Assembly: GCA_010909165.1 (NCBI GenBank)
Contig: MU008196.1
Location: 434,001-498,000, forward strand
DNA length: 64,000 nucleotides
Direction: 5' to 3'
DNA from: Anthoceros angustus
Taxonomy: Eukaryota; Streptophyta; Anthocerotopsida; Anthocerotales; Anthocerotaceae
Shown: one piece after another, positions 34,434 to 44,595 of the stretch
Position numbering within the stretch: position 1 is the stretch's first letter
How the letters are laid out: every line of letters starts with the position of its first letter
Notes under the pieces: generated by a model
Told to the model about the DNA's origin: nothing
Database searches by the model: none
The model's input: only the letters and a program-made list of their open reading frames with translations
Translations under genes and position numbers: made by a program

Positions 34434-35534
34434 TTATGATGATGCGCCTAGATGCCTTATCATACAATCTATAGGCCTTTCTATCAATATCATAGCCCAC
34501 AAAAATGCACTCCAATGCCTTCCTCTTGAGCTTGCTCTGACTTCTTTGGGTTTATGTGCAAAGGCTCTACACCCAAACACATGCAAGTGAGCAATAGAAG
34601 GCTTCTTCCCTAACCAGCATTCCTCCGGTTTCATATCCTCTAGTGATGCACTTGCACTTCTATTAGTTAGGTAGACATCAGTTGCAATGGCTTCCCCCGA
34701 AAACTCATAGCCCAATTGTTGATGATGAAGCATGCCCCTAGCACATTCTACCAAAGTTCTATTTTTGCTTTCCGCAACTGCATTTTGCTGAGGAGTGTAA
34801 GGGGCCGAAAATTGTTGCATGATTCCATGCTCCTCGCAAAACGTTTCGAAATCCTTGGATATATACTCACCTCCATTGTCACTCCTTAAAACTTTTATCT
34901 TTCTACCAATTTGATTCTCCACAAGTGCTTTATACTTGAACTTCGACAAGCAGGCATCCTTGGATTTGAGGAAGTAAACCTTGGTATACCTTGACTTGTC
35001 ATCTGTGAAAGTCACTCCAGCTTCCTCAAATCCCACTCTCAACCCTTGAGAGGTAGCCGCGCTAACGGAGAAGAGGTTTTTGCTCAAGCCTGACACATAG
35101 AGGACTTTCTTTAACATCCCACAAATAGGCCCTTTAGGAGTGGTCATGGTTAGAAATACAACTCCTTCTCCTTCACATTTTTTAGCCGAATTATCACCCA
35201 AGTAAATGTTAGTTGCAGGAGTGGGTTTGAAAGAGTGAAACCATTCACGCCTATTGGTCATATGCTCCGAAGCTGCTGAATCGATATACCACCTGTCAGC
35301 TTCATTTGAGTGGTGATGTGTACTCACAAAGGCCTCATCAAAGTCTTCAGCATAGTTGCTTTGAGGTCTTGCTTTCTCGTCCCTTTTCTTCTTGAAACAG
35401 TTCCTCGCAATGTGTCCAACCTTGCCACAATAGTTGCAAGTTATGGTGGACCTTCTATATCCTCCTACAGATTGAGAAGGACCTTCCCCTAGCTTGATGG
35501 AACTTGAGTGTTCTTCCTGAGGCTTTTTGGCCAC
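34434..35534 (-). CDS. Chimeric zinc-knuckle/protease/integrase open frame with internal deletion
   Basis: A 366-codon open frame. Order: CNYCGKVGHIARNC knuckle; protease WYIDSAASEHM, where the catalytic D-S-G-A reads D-S-A-A; the pre-integrase lead VLYVSGLSKNLFSVS; then [20 protein letters not shown], which joins the linker directly to the integrase core; [11 protein letters not shown]; and the Glu-containing QQNAVAESKNRT (family norm is ERKNRT). The post-core HLHVFGCRAFAHKPKEV follows. About 110 residues, including the HHCC zinc module and the first catalytic Asp, are missing at a short shared sequence (CTTTCAC). The frame is open but cannot encode working protease or integrase. Confidence 0.8.
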   Translation of the reverse strand: MAKKPQEEHSSSIKLGEGPSQSVGGYRRSTITCNYCGKVGHIARNCFKKKRDEKARPQSNYAEDFDEAFVSTHHHSNEADRWYIDSAASEHMTNRREWFHSFKPTPATNIYLGDNSAKKCEGEGVVFLTMTTPKGPICGMLKKVLYVSGLSKNLFSVSAATSQGLRVGFEEAGVTFTDDKSRYTKVYFLKSKDACLSKFKYKALVENQIGRKIKVLRSDNGGEYISKDFETFCEEHGIMQQFSAPYTPQQNAVAESKNRTLVECARGMLHHQQLGYEFSGEAIATDVYLTNRSASASLEDMKPEECWLGKKPSIAHLHVFGCRAFAHKPKEVRASSRGRHWSAFLWAMILIERPIDCMIRHLGASS

Positions 35535-36141
35535 AAAAGCTGATTCCTCGATATCTTCCCTTTTCTCTTTTTTGTCTCTTCATGTAAGAGTCTGCTCACA
35601 AGAATCTCAAAAGTCAAAGTCTCTATTCTTGACCCAAAGCCACGATCAAGTTGTTGTATGACTGAAGACTTGCAAGAAGAGTCATCACCAAGTCATCATC
35701 GACACAGGGCTCCAACAGCTGCTAATTGTTGTGACAAACTCCTCACTTTGTCTACATGCTCAATGACACCGCTATTCCCACCCATATGAAGAGTGAAGAA
35801 CCTTCTCCTCAAAACAAGCGTTCTAAGGCTCTTGTTCTCATACAGCGCCTCCAGCTTTTGCCAAGCTTCCCTTGCGACTAGTCTTACAAGAAGTCACATG
35901 CATTAGTTGTGCATCTTCCAAATTGAAACAAATGGCTGCAAAAGCTTTGCCTGCATTCTCGTCCCACTTGGATTGTTGCTCCACTTCTATAGGGCGTTGC
36001 TCAGTTCCTGACACTATCCCCCACAAGCCTTTCTCGGCCAACAGCATTTGGATCTTGAACTTCCACAAGTTGAAGTTGTTACCACCAAATTTGGAAATGA
36101 CTTGTAGTGTCACCATGCCTTGGGTGTGTGGGTCCATAACC

Positions 36142-36487
36142 TGTTGAGATTGGAAGCTAGCCATGCTTCAAGAGGGTCAGAAGTGTCAAGAAAGCAAGTG
36201 TTCAGAATTGCAAAACTAAGACCACCTAAACGAGGCCTTAAAACACAAATGAAGAGCAACTTTGAGCAAACAACACAAAGACAATAGTCAAAGAGCTGAA
36301 ACTGCTATACCTAGCTGGTCTCACCCCTTTTTAAACCCTAAAAAGTGTCACTCGCATTTTCTACTCAATATGCGGTATATGTTTCTCATTTACCCACTTC
36401 TATATACTTATAGTAAGCTCAATCACCTACATCTTTTACGCATAGTCATATCCATCTTAACAAACTCAGTAAGCTGCATCCTCAACA
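36142..36487 (-). repeat. 5' LTR, family A (346 bp)
   Basis: It runs from TGTTGAGATTGG (36142) to CCTCAACA (36480-36487), identical in length to the LTR at 41629-41974. The ATG of Gag falls inside it, and the 36488 flank is ACGGG. Confidence 0.9.
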
Positions 36488-36506
36488 ACGGGCATCTTGC
36501 AAAGTT

Positions 36507-36788
36507 ATGGCGGTGAACATCACTGATTTGGAAACATCGGTCCTCACCTCCATTCTTCTTCCGCTAGAGCCATTTGATCTGGCGGCAATGGCGTCAACCT
36601 CCTCTCTTTTCTTTGTGCTTGCCCATGACAACATTTTTTCGTCAACGTACTTCGAACAACATGGCAATTTTCAGTGCAAGGAGTGTGGGCAACTATGGTC
36701 AGATCTAGTTTATCTGCAGTGGCACCTTGCAAAACATGTGGATGATTCATTCCATAATGTTATACCAGAACGTAGTTTGTATTGGTAG
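36507..36788 (+). CDS. F-box-like plus C2H2 zinc-finger protein (probably truncated)
   Basis: 93 codons from ATG 36507. Residues ~8-45 (ETSVLTSILLPLEPFDLAAM ... FFVLAHD) resemble an F-box, the Skp1-binding helix bundle of SCF ubiquitin ligases. Residues ~55-76 form CX2C-X12-HX3H (CKECGQLW ... LQWHLAKH). The stop at 36786 ends it early. Downstream to ~36960 another Cys-rich stretch (around 36870-36950) suggests the gene once continued. It starts 19 bases after a copia LTR, which may have displaced its promoter. The domain call is by eye and tentative. Confidence 0.45.
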   Translation: MAVNITDLETSVLTSILLPLEPFDLAAMASTSSLFFVLAHDNIFSSTYFEQHGNFQCKECGQLWSDLVYLQWHLAKHVDDSFHNVIPERSLYW

Positions 36789-36789
36789 A

Positions 36790-39363
36790 CACTTAGACGC
36801 TGTACCAAAAGTGCTACGATGAGATGCAAACACCATGACCAGCCATATGCTTCGAGACTTGGGACCTGGTTCTTGTATCAACTTCAATTGTACTGACTGT
36901 GAGAATGGGACAACCAGCGACACAACTGTTGCTTGCTTTGTGTAAATTGTCGCCACGAAGCAGTAACAAATATCAACCTACAGCAACTAGACATATGCGA
37001 ATAGTATAGTGTGACCACCACAATTGATATATGAGGGGAGCTGTCCAGGGACGCCTGAGGGTCATGTAAAACTAATGGACGCTTTGCAATCATCACTGCC
37101 AGTGCACCAGAGTCGACAGTAGATTAGGCTCACTCTTTTTAGGATGAACTGCGAGGAAGCTAGGATTGGGTGACACCCACTCTAGGTACCCAGCCCGAGA
37201 TACTTGTTGGAACATAGGAAGGGAATTCCTTCTCTTGCAGGCCATCCAATGGGAGAATAAGCAAACCGTATATACATAATGGAGACAAACAAGGTGGGCA
37301 GGCACTGAGAGAAGCGGCGGACGCTCACAGTCTGGAACACTTGCCCATCACACACAATGATCTTGCTTGCGTACTGAAGCTAGCCCGGAAACACGTCCAC
37401 AAGGCCCCATTGTGTGTTCATGAGCTGGAAATCTTGCAAAGTCGACTGGGGAAACAGGAGGGAATGACCCATACATTGATGTGTTGGAACATCTGTTAAA
37501 ATCCATGGATGAGGTGTTTCACATGCTCCTGGGGATTCCTTATGAGCCTTGCCCTTGGTGAGCATGTTGCATTGGAAATCAAGCATTAAAGATGTTTAGT
37601 TCAATACTATTTTTGGTCTTGCTAGTACTTCGCAACTTGTAAGAGCTAGGACATTGTTAAGCATGTGACAGTACTTTATAACACTAGGAGAACCCAATGC
37701 CTCCAACATTATTTCATGTGTTGGCTATACTGTCCGAGAATAGTCAATAGAACTTGTGTATAGATGATGACTCTTTGTTTCTGATACTTAAATAAGTATA
37801 CGAGCATCCGATGGGATGAGTGCACATCAAATAACTATCATTTTCAGTTCTCAAGGATCCCACGTCCATGATGCTTGAGAAGGCTATTTGGCCGTTGAAC
37901 ATATAGGTAAAGATTTTTCTCTGCAGAAGTTACGTGTATGACAATGGGCTAGTACCATAATACCCTGCCAAGGTCAGAACAAGGGCAACACACTTGCTCT
38001 CCACGATGGAAGGGATGTTATAAAGGTGCACGAGTTCCTAAGAGACACTCTATAAATAGTGCCAATAGGACATTGCAAGAGGAGCTGGATACTTTGGACA
38101 AGACAGCCAGATTTAAGAATGTGTCAGTAATGACAAAAGGTAGAAAACTTAGGCCTCAATCTGAGTAATGGCCACCAAGAAATAGGTGGTCACCAAAAAA
38201 ATGGAGGGTACCAGCTTTCTTGATAATCAGAGTTGAAATGAGACGACGAGACCTTACAGGTCTAACAAGTAAACAGCCTAACACAACTGCCACACCCCTA
38301 GCTTTTCACGGGCATTGATTCTGTGTGATTTCCTCATCCACATAGACGGGGAATCCTTCATAATCCCAAATTGTAAATCACTACAACATTTTTCCTAATC
38401 ACGATTGCTTCAGAGTGTAATGATATGATATCATTTTCTCATGAAAGGGTATATATAGTTGAGAAAAGGCCGAGAAGCTGGGCTTTAGTATGAAAATCGA
38501 TACTAGAAGCAAGGGCGGGAGAGGACCATGGCTTGGAGACTCCACTATTGCAGACCTCGCCTGAATCCTATTCATCACGGAGTTGTAATGGATCTGGAGC
38601 TTGAGGATGAGGTGCTTGCACCTCAAGACAGGCAAGACGTAGCAACCAGAGCATCCAGGCTGAGGGCGTGGCTTCCATTATTTGTCCCGTACGCGGATGC
38701 GCATCACTTTTTTTTGAAACGCTCATTAAATACAAGAATCTTCAACTTCACTTGACTAGGGAGTTGTCCCACAATGGTGTCACGGCAGCCTGCGGTGATG
38801 GAAGCTTGGATGAACTTCATACCTCAGAGAGGAATTTATTATAAGAATGAAATAAAGACTTGACTTTGAATACGCTCTTTTGGTCAAAAAAAGACAGGAG
38901 TAGCATTTTTGAAAATCACCATCCATGAAGAGAATCAAGGTCTTGCTCAGAGGATTTTATGCATTAATACTCATAATAGAAAGTACATAGAGTTTATGTG
39001 AAGTAGGTGGTTAGAGGTTGGTGTAACCAATTAACCAATTAAATAAAGAATGAAAATACTTCTAGCCCTAAGAATTAAAAAATATTAATTTTAGAGATTA
39101 AAAGGTGCCCTAATAAATTGTGCCCTATTATATAATGTATTTCATCACTCCCACTCACTATGAAATAGGGGTGAAGAATAGCTATTTAATAAGCCTAATA
39201 TCACTTAGTAACTCCCACTAGATTGTGAGTTAAATGATATGAAAAGATAATCCAACTTAAGTCATAAATAAATGGATTAATCAAATAAAGAAAATATGTC
39301 TAAATAACACCAAAGGAAAATGTCCAAATACACCATATATGCATAAAGACAAAAACGGGTATT
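36790..39363. other. No gene recognised
   Basis: Scattered short frames occur (for example 38528-38755 plus) without known motifs. The stretch 39000-39350 is AT-rich. Parts around 37370-37600 look weakly coding on the plus strand (VHELEILQSRLGKQEG) but are broken. Confidence 0.35.
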
Positions 39364-40278
39364 TCAGCTGCTGAAAATAAGGGATAATGCTGGATTTCCA
39401 CACCCAAACACAAGCCTGTCAGGAAACAAGTCGATGTCGACTCGTATGACAAGTTCTGGTTGGTGCAGGGGAGAGCCTTGGCTCACTTGAAGAATGCTCG
39501 CAACACTGGAAAGATTGCTGGAGAATTGCTCGCAACACTGGAAAGATTGCCGCCAACTAAAGACTGCTATCCGAATTGGGGTCACTATCATGCACAATGA
39601 CCTCATGGATGTGGTATGGCAAATAAAGAGCAATTGCCCGCATGTGATCCTAGGTATTACTGCAGTCATAAGCACAGCACTCTGTTCCAATCGAAAGTAT
39701 CTTAAATGAAACATGTCAGTAAGGCAGTAAAATTGCCTTGGCCATCCCACGATATGCTTGCCTGTCTTCATCTTGTGAAATTGGGCAAACCACTCCTTGC
39801 CCAGAAACATGGTGGAGGGAACCTGCCACTCCCCATATAAAACATACCGACTAGCCACAGGCCAATCGTCAAACACGGTGTGCATAAACAGATGGTCCAG
39901 CTTCCGATTTGCACCCTCACAATAGGCCGTCCAAGCCAAGGGCAACTTCTTATGCCCTCTCCTCTGCAGCTCATACAAATCCCAGTGCTTTGTAGGATAG
40001 AATTCAATCGCACACCTGCCATGATACCCTTCAATTCGCATGAGGAACTTGGTCAAATCAGCATGGCACTCCGGCACTCCGGCATCTCTAGCTTGTACTT
40101 GCGCTGAAAGGGCTCTTGCCACTTCTCTGCCCGCTCATCGTCCAGGATTTGAGGACACCCCCTAGCCCGTTCATCTCCAGAAACACAAAGATGGCAGGCC
40201 TTCCTGCTAGCGGTGCTATCCTCCTTCACCACGACATCCCGAGGCCAACCAGGCCTTCTTCAAGACATGGCGTGAAAC
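39364..40278 (-). CDS. Family X protein, copy 1 (function unknown)
   Basis: A 252-codon open frame on the minus strand, 39364-40122, with related coding sequence upstream to ~40270 (KACHLCVSGDERARGCPQIL; EKWQEPFQRKYKLEMPE). The core reads LTKFLMRIEG, FYPTKHWDLYELQRRG, WTAYCEGANRKLDHLFMHTV, FDDWPVASRYVLYGE and GWPRQFYCLTDMFHLRYF. The same order of motifs recurs at 50430-50810 on the plus strand, so this is a real protein family. I do not recognise its fold or function. It could be a host gene or cargo of a transposon. Confidence 0.5.
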
Positions 40279-40846
40279 CACGAAAGTATCTTAAATGAAA
40301 CATGTCAAGAAGGCAGTAAAATTGCCTTGGCCATCCACGATATGCTTGCTGTCTTCATCTTGTGAAATTGGGCAAACCACTCCTTGCCGAAACATGGTGG
40401 AGGAACACCCTCCCCATATAAAACATACCGACTAGCCACGGGCCAATCGTCAAACACGGTGCATAAGCAGATGGTCCAACTTCCGATTTGCACCCTCACA
40501 ATAGGCCGTCCAAGCCAAGGCAACTTCTGCCCTCTCCTCTGCAGCTCATACAAATCCCGGTGCTTTGTAGGATAGAATTCAATCGCCATGATACCCTTCA
40601 ATTCGCATGAGGAACTTGGTCAAATCAGCATGGCACTCCGGCACTCCGGCATCTCTAGCTTGTACTTGCTTGAAAGGGCTCTTGCCACTTCTCGCCCGCT
40701 CATCGTCGAGATTTGAGGACACCCCCTAGCGTTCATCTCCGAAACACAAAGATGGCAGGCCTTCCTGCTAGCGGTGCTATCCTCCTTCACCACGACATCC
40801 CGAGGCCAACCAGGCCTTCTTCAAGACATGGCGTGAAACCACGAAA
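40279..40846 (-). pseudogene. Degraded tandem duplicate of family X copy 1
   Basis: It repeats 39692-40278 directly next to it (both start CGAAAGTATCTTAAATGAAA). Many 1-5 base losses break the frame, although MKGIMAIEFYPTKHRDLYEL is still readable. Confidence 0.8.
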
Positions 40847-41628
40847 AGCCGGTCACCACCTACGGAAATGATAAGAAAAACAGCACCAAACAGTTTTCAC
40901 TTCCGACCACATTCCCAGATGCTGGGAACCTGGTCACAAGTGAAAGCGCGGCAGCCCTTGCATGCCACCAGGCACCTCCAGCTCACATGAGATGAAAACA
41001 TCTGATCAAGACACTGGAAACCCGCCCGCTTGCTCGCTCAAATCCAGAAACCAAAGATGGTGGATGCAGCCCCTACAGCCATGAGTCCAAATGCCTTGGC
41101 AAGCATGCACCACACAAAAAAAACGAAAGCAAACTCCTCTGTCCAGAAGCAAACTTACAGCCCCGGGCTGCTAGCTCACCATCTTGCGATGAGAGTTAGA
41201 GAAAATCAGCAGCATGCATGCAACTTGGCACCCTGTGTGCTGCACACACAAATTCTGCCGCGAAGAGTAAGCAACCTGAGCCTGCAAGCCCATAGCTTTG
41301 AGCTTATGCTCCCCTTAAGATGAAAGAAAATCGCCGACGTGCACACCAGCTCAACCACAAATTGCCAACAGACAGCAACCTGGCTTGCTTGGAAACACGT
41401 GAATCAACCTGGAGAGACACTCCCTCATGAGCTGCTTCCAACCTCCACACACGACCAACCTCGCCTATGCTCCCGCGAAGTGGCTGCTTGAATCTCATTG
41501 GGAAACCGAAATTCCAACTCTAGACATTTCAGATGTACTTCACACGTGTCTGCACAGCTGAAACTTATGCTCCTTGCTTCACAACACCTCTACTTGTGCC
41601 CACTCATGGCTCTCGAGCAGCTGCCCGG
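40847..41628. other. No gene recognised
   Basis: This may include the upstream part of family X on the minus strand. No clear exon or repeat was seen before the LTR at 41629. Confidence 0.4.
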
Positions 41629-41974
41629 TGTTGAGGTTGGAAGCTAGCCATGCTTCAAGAGGGTCAGAAATGTCAAGAAAACAAGTATTCAGAATTGCAA
41701 AACTAAGACCACCTAAACGAGGCCTTAAAACACAAATAAAGAGCAACTTTCAGCAAATAACACATAGACAATAGTCAAGGAGCTGAACCTACTATAGTTA
41801 GCTGGTCTCATCCTTTTTTAAACCCTAAAAAGTATCACTCACGTTTCCTACTCAATATGGCGGATATGTTTCCCATTTACCCACTTCTATATACTTATAG
41901 TAAGTTCAATCACCTACATCTTTTACGCATAGTTATATCCATCTTAACAAATTCAGTAAGCTGCATCCTCAACA
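41629..41974 (-). repeat. 3' LTR, family A (346 bp) with perfect 8-bp terminal inverted repeats
   Basis: It is bounded by TGTTGAGG (41629-41636) and CCTCAACA (41967-41974). It defines the full LTR and shows that MASFQPQ-coding sequence is part of the LTR end. Confidence 0.92.
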
Positions 41975-42057
41975 CTCCCACTCAGCGCACCTGAGTTTGC
42001 CTTAATCCAACTACCTCTCTACATTTCACCCTTTCACGAATAAAGTGACATTGGATA

Positions 42058-42666
42058 TCATGATATATGATTTGTCCTTGAGTGCTGCACAGGGTTCTTG
42101 ATCAATGCCACGCTTCCCTGGTTGTCATTTTGAAGAACAGTTGGCTGCGCTTGTTGATACCTAATTTCTTCCATGAACCTTCTCAACCAAATGGCTTCCT
42201 TTGTAGCTTGTGTGGATGCCATGTACTCAGCCTCCACCGTAGGCATTGCAACAGTTGGTTGCTTTTTGCTATTCCAACTGATTGCACCTCCTCCTAGGAT
42301 AAACACATATCCGGTTGTGGACCTCCGATCATCAAGATCGCTCCCCCAATCCAAGTCACAATATCCAAGCAGTCTGTGTCGTTCATTTGAACCTGAAAAC
42401 TCAAGGTACATGTCATGTGTGCCTTTCAAGTACCTCATTATCCTCTTCACTGCAATCCAATGTGGCTTTCCAGGATTTTCCATATATTGGCTCACAACTC
42501 CTAGAGCTTTCCCAAGATCTGGACGAGTTGCAACCATGGCAAACATCAAACTGCCCAGTGCTTGTCTGTAAGGAATGTTCTTCATCTCCTCCTCCTCGTG
42601 ATTGCTTGCAGGACATTGGTCTTTGCTAAGCCTCATATCTAAGCAGGCGTTGCAATTGGCCTGCAA
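42058..42666 (-). CDS. Family A RNase H domain, open
   Basis: 202 codons: LDMRLSKDQCPASNHEEEE, RQALGSLMFAMVATRPDLG, RIMRYLKGTHDMYLEFSGSN, GYCDLDWGSDLDD, MPTVEAEYMASTQ and NDNQGSVALIKNP. The usual CDSDWG reads CDLDWG. It ends early at SRTNHIS because of deletions near 42030-42070, so the C-terminal AADFLTKAL part is gone. Confidence 0.82.
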   Translation of the reverse strand: MQANCNACLDMRLSKDQCPASNHEEEEMKNIPYRQALGSLMFAMVATRPDLGKALGVVSQYMENPGKPHWIAVKRIMRYLKGTHDMYLEFSGSNERHRLLGYCDLDWGSDLDDRRSTTGYVFILGGGAISWNSKKQPTVAMPTVEAEYMASTQATKEAIWLRRFMEEIRYQQAQPTVLQNDNQGSVALIKNPVQHSRTNHIS

Positions 42667-42733
42667 TCAGTCATTCCAAAACGATCCAAGAGTTCCTCAA
42701 TGTACTTTTGTTGTCCAAGCTTGATTGTTCTCC

Positions 42734-43480
42734 TCACCCTGTGTCTAACCACTTGAATGCTAAGGCAATAGTTGAGCTCCCCAAGTCCTTCATTTCAAAT
42801 TGTCTTGACAACATCTCCTTTACCTCATTGATGGCATCTATAGATGCGCTCAACAAAACGAGGTCATCCACGTATATGGCTAAAATAACCATAGATTGGA
42901 GAACTTTGGATATGTAGATGCTCTCATTAGATGTGCATTGTTGAAATCCTTGCTCCTTTAAGAAGGCATTGATTCTCTCATACCAAGCTCTAGACCCTTG
43001 CTTCAATCCATAGAGAGCTTCCTTCAATTTGTACACCAAACTCTCATGGCCTTTTTCGATATACCCTTCGGGTTGCTCCATATAAATGTCCTCCTCCAAA
43101 TCTCCATTTAGAAATGCAGTTTTTACATCCATTTGATGGATCTCCAAATCATCAATTGCTCCTACTGCAAGTAAAGTCCTTATTGACACAAATTTGGCCA
43201 CTGGAGCAAAGGTCTCATTGTAATCCATGCCTTGTTCTTGGCTATATCCCTTCACCACCAATCTTGCCTTATATCTCTCAATCTGACCATTAGAATCTCT
43301 CTTGATTCTAAACACCCATTTGCTCCCAATAGCATTCCTTCCTGCAGGCAAGGAGGTTAACACCCAAGTGTCATTCTTCCTCAACGACTTCATCTCATCA
43401 TCCATAGCTTCTTTCCATTGCTTTGCATCCGTTCCTTGTAGTGCTTCAGCTATCGTTCTTGGTTCCCTCCCATATTCCAT
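42734..43480 (-). CDS. Family A reverse transcriptase, longest open copy
   Basis: 248 codons with all RVT_2 landmarks: EAMDDEMKSLRKNDTWVL, GSKWVFRIKRDSNGQIERYK, VKGYSQEQGMDYNETFAPV, HQMDVKTAFLNGDLEEDIYM, LYGLKQGSRAWYERIN, LAIYVDDLVLLSASIDAINE and LSRQFEMKDLG. It has the post-YVDD segment that is deleted in the 14917-19542 copy. Upstream (43481-43572) it continues into the Pro/Arg linker. Confidence 0.85.
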   Translation of the reverse strand: MEYGREPRTIAEALQGTDAKQWKEAMDDEMKSLRKNDTWVLTSLPAGRNAIGSKWVFRIKRDSNGQIERYKARLVVKGYSQEQGMDYNETFAPVAKFVSIRTLLAVGAIDDLEIHQMDVKTAFLNGDLEEDIYMEQPEGYIEKGHESLVYKLKEALYGLKQGSRAWYERINAFLKEQGFQQCTSNESIYISKVLQSMVILAIYVDDLVLLSASIDAINEVKEMLSRQFEMKDLGSSTIALAFKWLDTG

Positions 43481-43572
43481 AGCAATGGATGCAAACTCTG
43501 GTCCTTCTCTCCAATCTCTTGGTGGACGACGCTCCCTTGTTGGATATCTCCTCGGAGGAAGAATTTCTTCTC

Positions 43573-44210
43573 ACACTCGTGCACAAACTCGGAAATCAGT
43601 GAGTAAGGTGTGACCTGTCAATGGAGCATGTCTGAGGCATCAAAGGGGTGGGTTCATCCGCTGAAGCGCGTGTCGCGGGTGTAGGGAAACGCTGGAGGAA
43701 TGCGCACGGAAAGTATGGGTGTTTGTGGGGACCCGAGAGGGAAGACACAGGCTGGTGGGGTGAGTGTCTCTCCACCCAATTGCTAGGCCACAATTTGGGA
43801 TGCAATGTTGTCGATGTTACAAGGACAATCCAGTGTTGATGTGGTAATGTCGGGGGTGTTGTTTGGTAGAAGACGGCAAAGGAAAAGGGTAAACGTGGGT
43901 TAGTACATGGTCGAAGCCGGTGGGATGAAGCAAGCGAGTACACCGAAGAGAGCACCCATCGCAAGCGCAACACCAATCCTCCAATCTCGGCCGCGGATCT
44001 TTTATTGGCTAGTGAAAGAGAGTGTCTTTAATATTGGATAGAATAAGGCAATTCGGTGATTCGAATTCGGCTGGTGTGAGTGCGGGGTTGGGCCTGGGTT
44101 GTTTGCGATCTGTGGTAATGTAACCCAGGTTGCCGATGGTGGTTAGTTGTTATTACAATAGTCCATAAAAGTTACTCCTATCGTAAAAAGTAAAACGTTT
44201 GTATTTAACT
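43573..44210. other. Leader of the methyltransferase-gypsy element or intergenic DNA
   Basis: No recognised coding sequence. It lies between the truncated copia (ends 43572) and the 30-bp minisatellite, so it may hold the element's 5' LTR or gag, but I found no matching LTR at the other end. Confidence 0.3.
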
Positions 44211-44352
44211 TGTGATTTTGAATTTGGGCACGCCTAGCATTGTGATTTTGAATTTGGGCACGCCTAGCATTGTGATTTTGAATTTGGGCACGCCTGGCAT
44301 TGTGATTTTGAATTTGGGCACGCCTAGCATTGTGATTTTGAATTTGGGCACG
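44211..44352 (+). repeat. 30-bp minisatellite, 4.7 copies
   Basis: TGTGATTTTG starts at 44211, 44241, 44271, 44301 and 44331, each followed by AATTTGGGCACG. Units are identical except for one CCTGGCAT versus CCTAGCAT. It lies immediately upstream of the methyltransferase-gypsy coding region. Confidence 0.92.
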
Positions 44353-44595
44353 TGGTGGCTCCTAGAGGCCGACAACTGGTGATGGATCACCCTGTACGGA
44401 TGTACATCCGGCGAGCTCCTAAACCCAGTGGCACAAATTTAATGGGACCAGCATGCACCCGAGCTGCCACAATTTCCGGGCCCAACCGCAACGCGACAAT
44501 CGGCTCCCTAAACGTTGGGGGAGAGGTGGGGATGGTGCAATCACTGTACGCGTCCTCGCGGACCGGCGTGCCACTGAGGGTGCCGCCTGGCCGCG

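Larger units (their letters stand above)
34389..36487 (-). mobile_element. 5' half of a family A copia element
   Basis: On the minus strand: 5' LTR (36142-36487, 346 bases), Gag (35540-36164, frameshifted), zinc knuckle, protease, then a shortened integrase, breaking off at ~34389. The break corresponds to about position 16953 of the copy at 14917-19542. The missing 3' half has a counterpart at 41629-43572 that starts ~120 bases further along the element. Confidence 0.85.
41629..43572 (-). mobile_element. 3' half of a family A copia element
   Basis: On the minus strand: linker from 43572, RT (42734-43480), RNase H (42058-42666), polypurine tract and 3' LTR (41629-41974). The right edge follows AGAATTTCTTCTC and corresponds to ~16830 of the copy at 14917-19542. 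Confidence 0.87.

Noticed and set aside
36488-41628. Target-site duplication proving that the two copia halves came from one insertion
   Set aside because: The 5-mers beside the LTRs (ACGGG and CCCGG) match at only three positions.
43596-43976. 126-codon minus-strand frame
   Set aside because: Low-complexity Ser/Pro/His/Leu composition with no motif; probably chance.
44211-44352. 30-bp units as a CRISPR-like array
   Set aside because: Units abut with no unique spacers; it is a plain minisatellite in a eukaryotic context.
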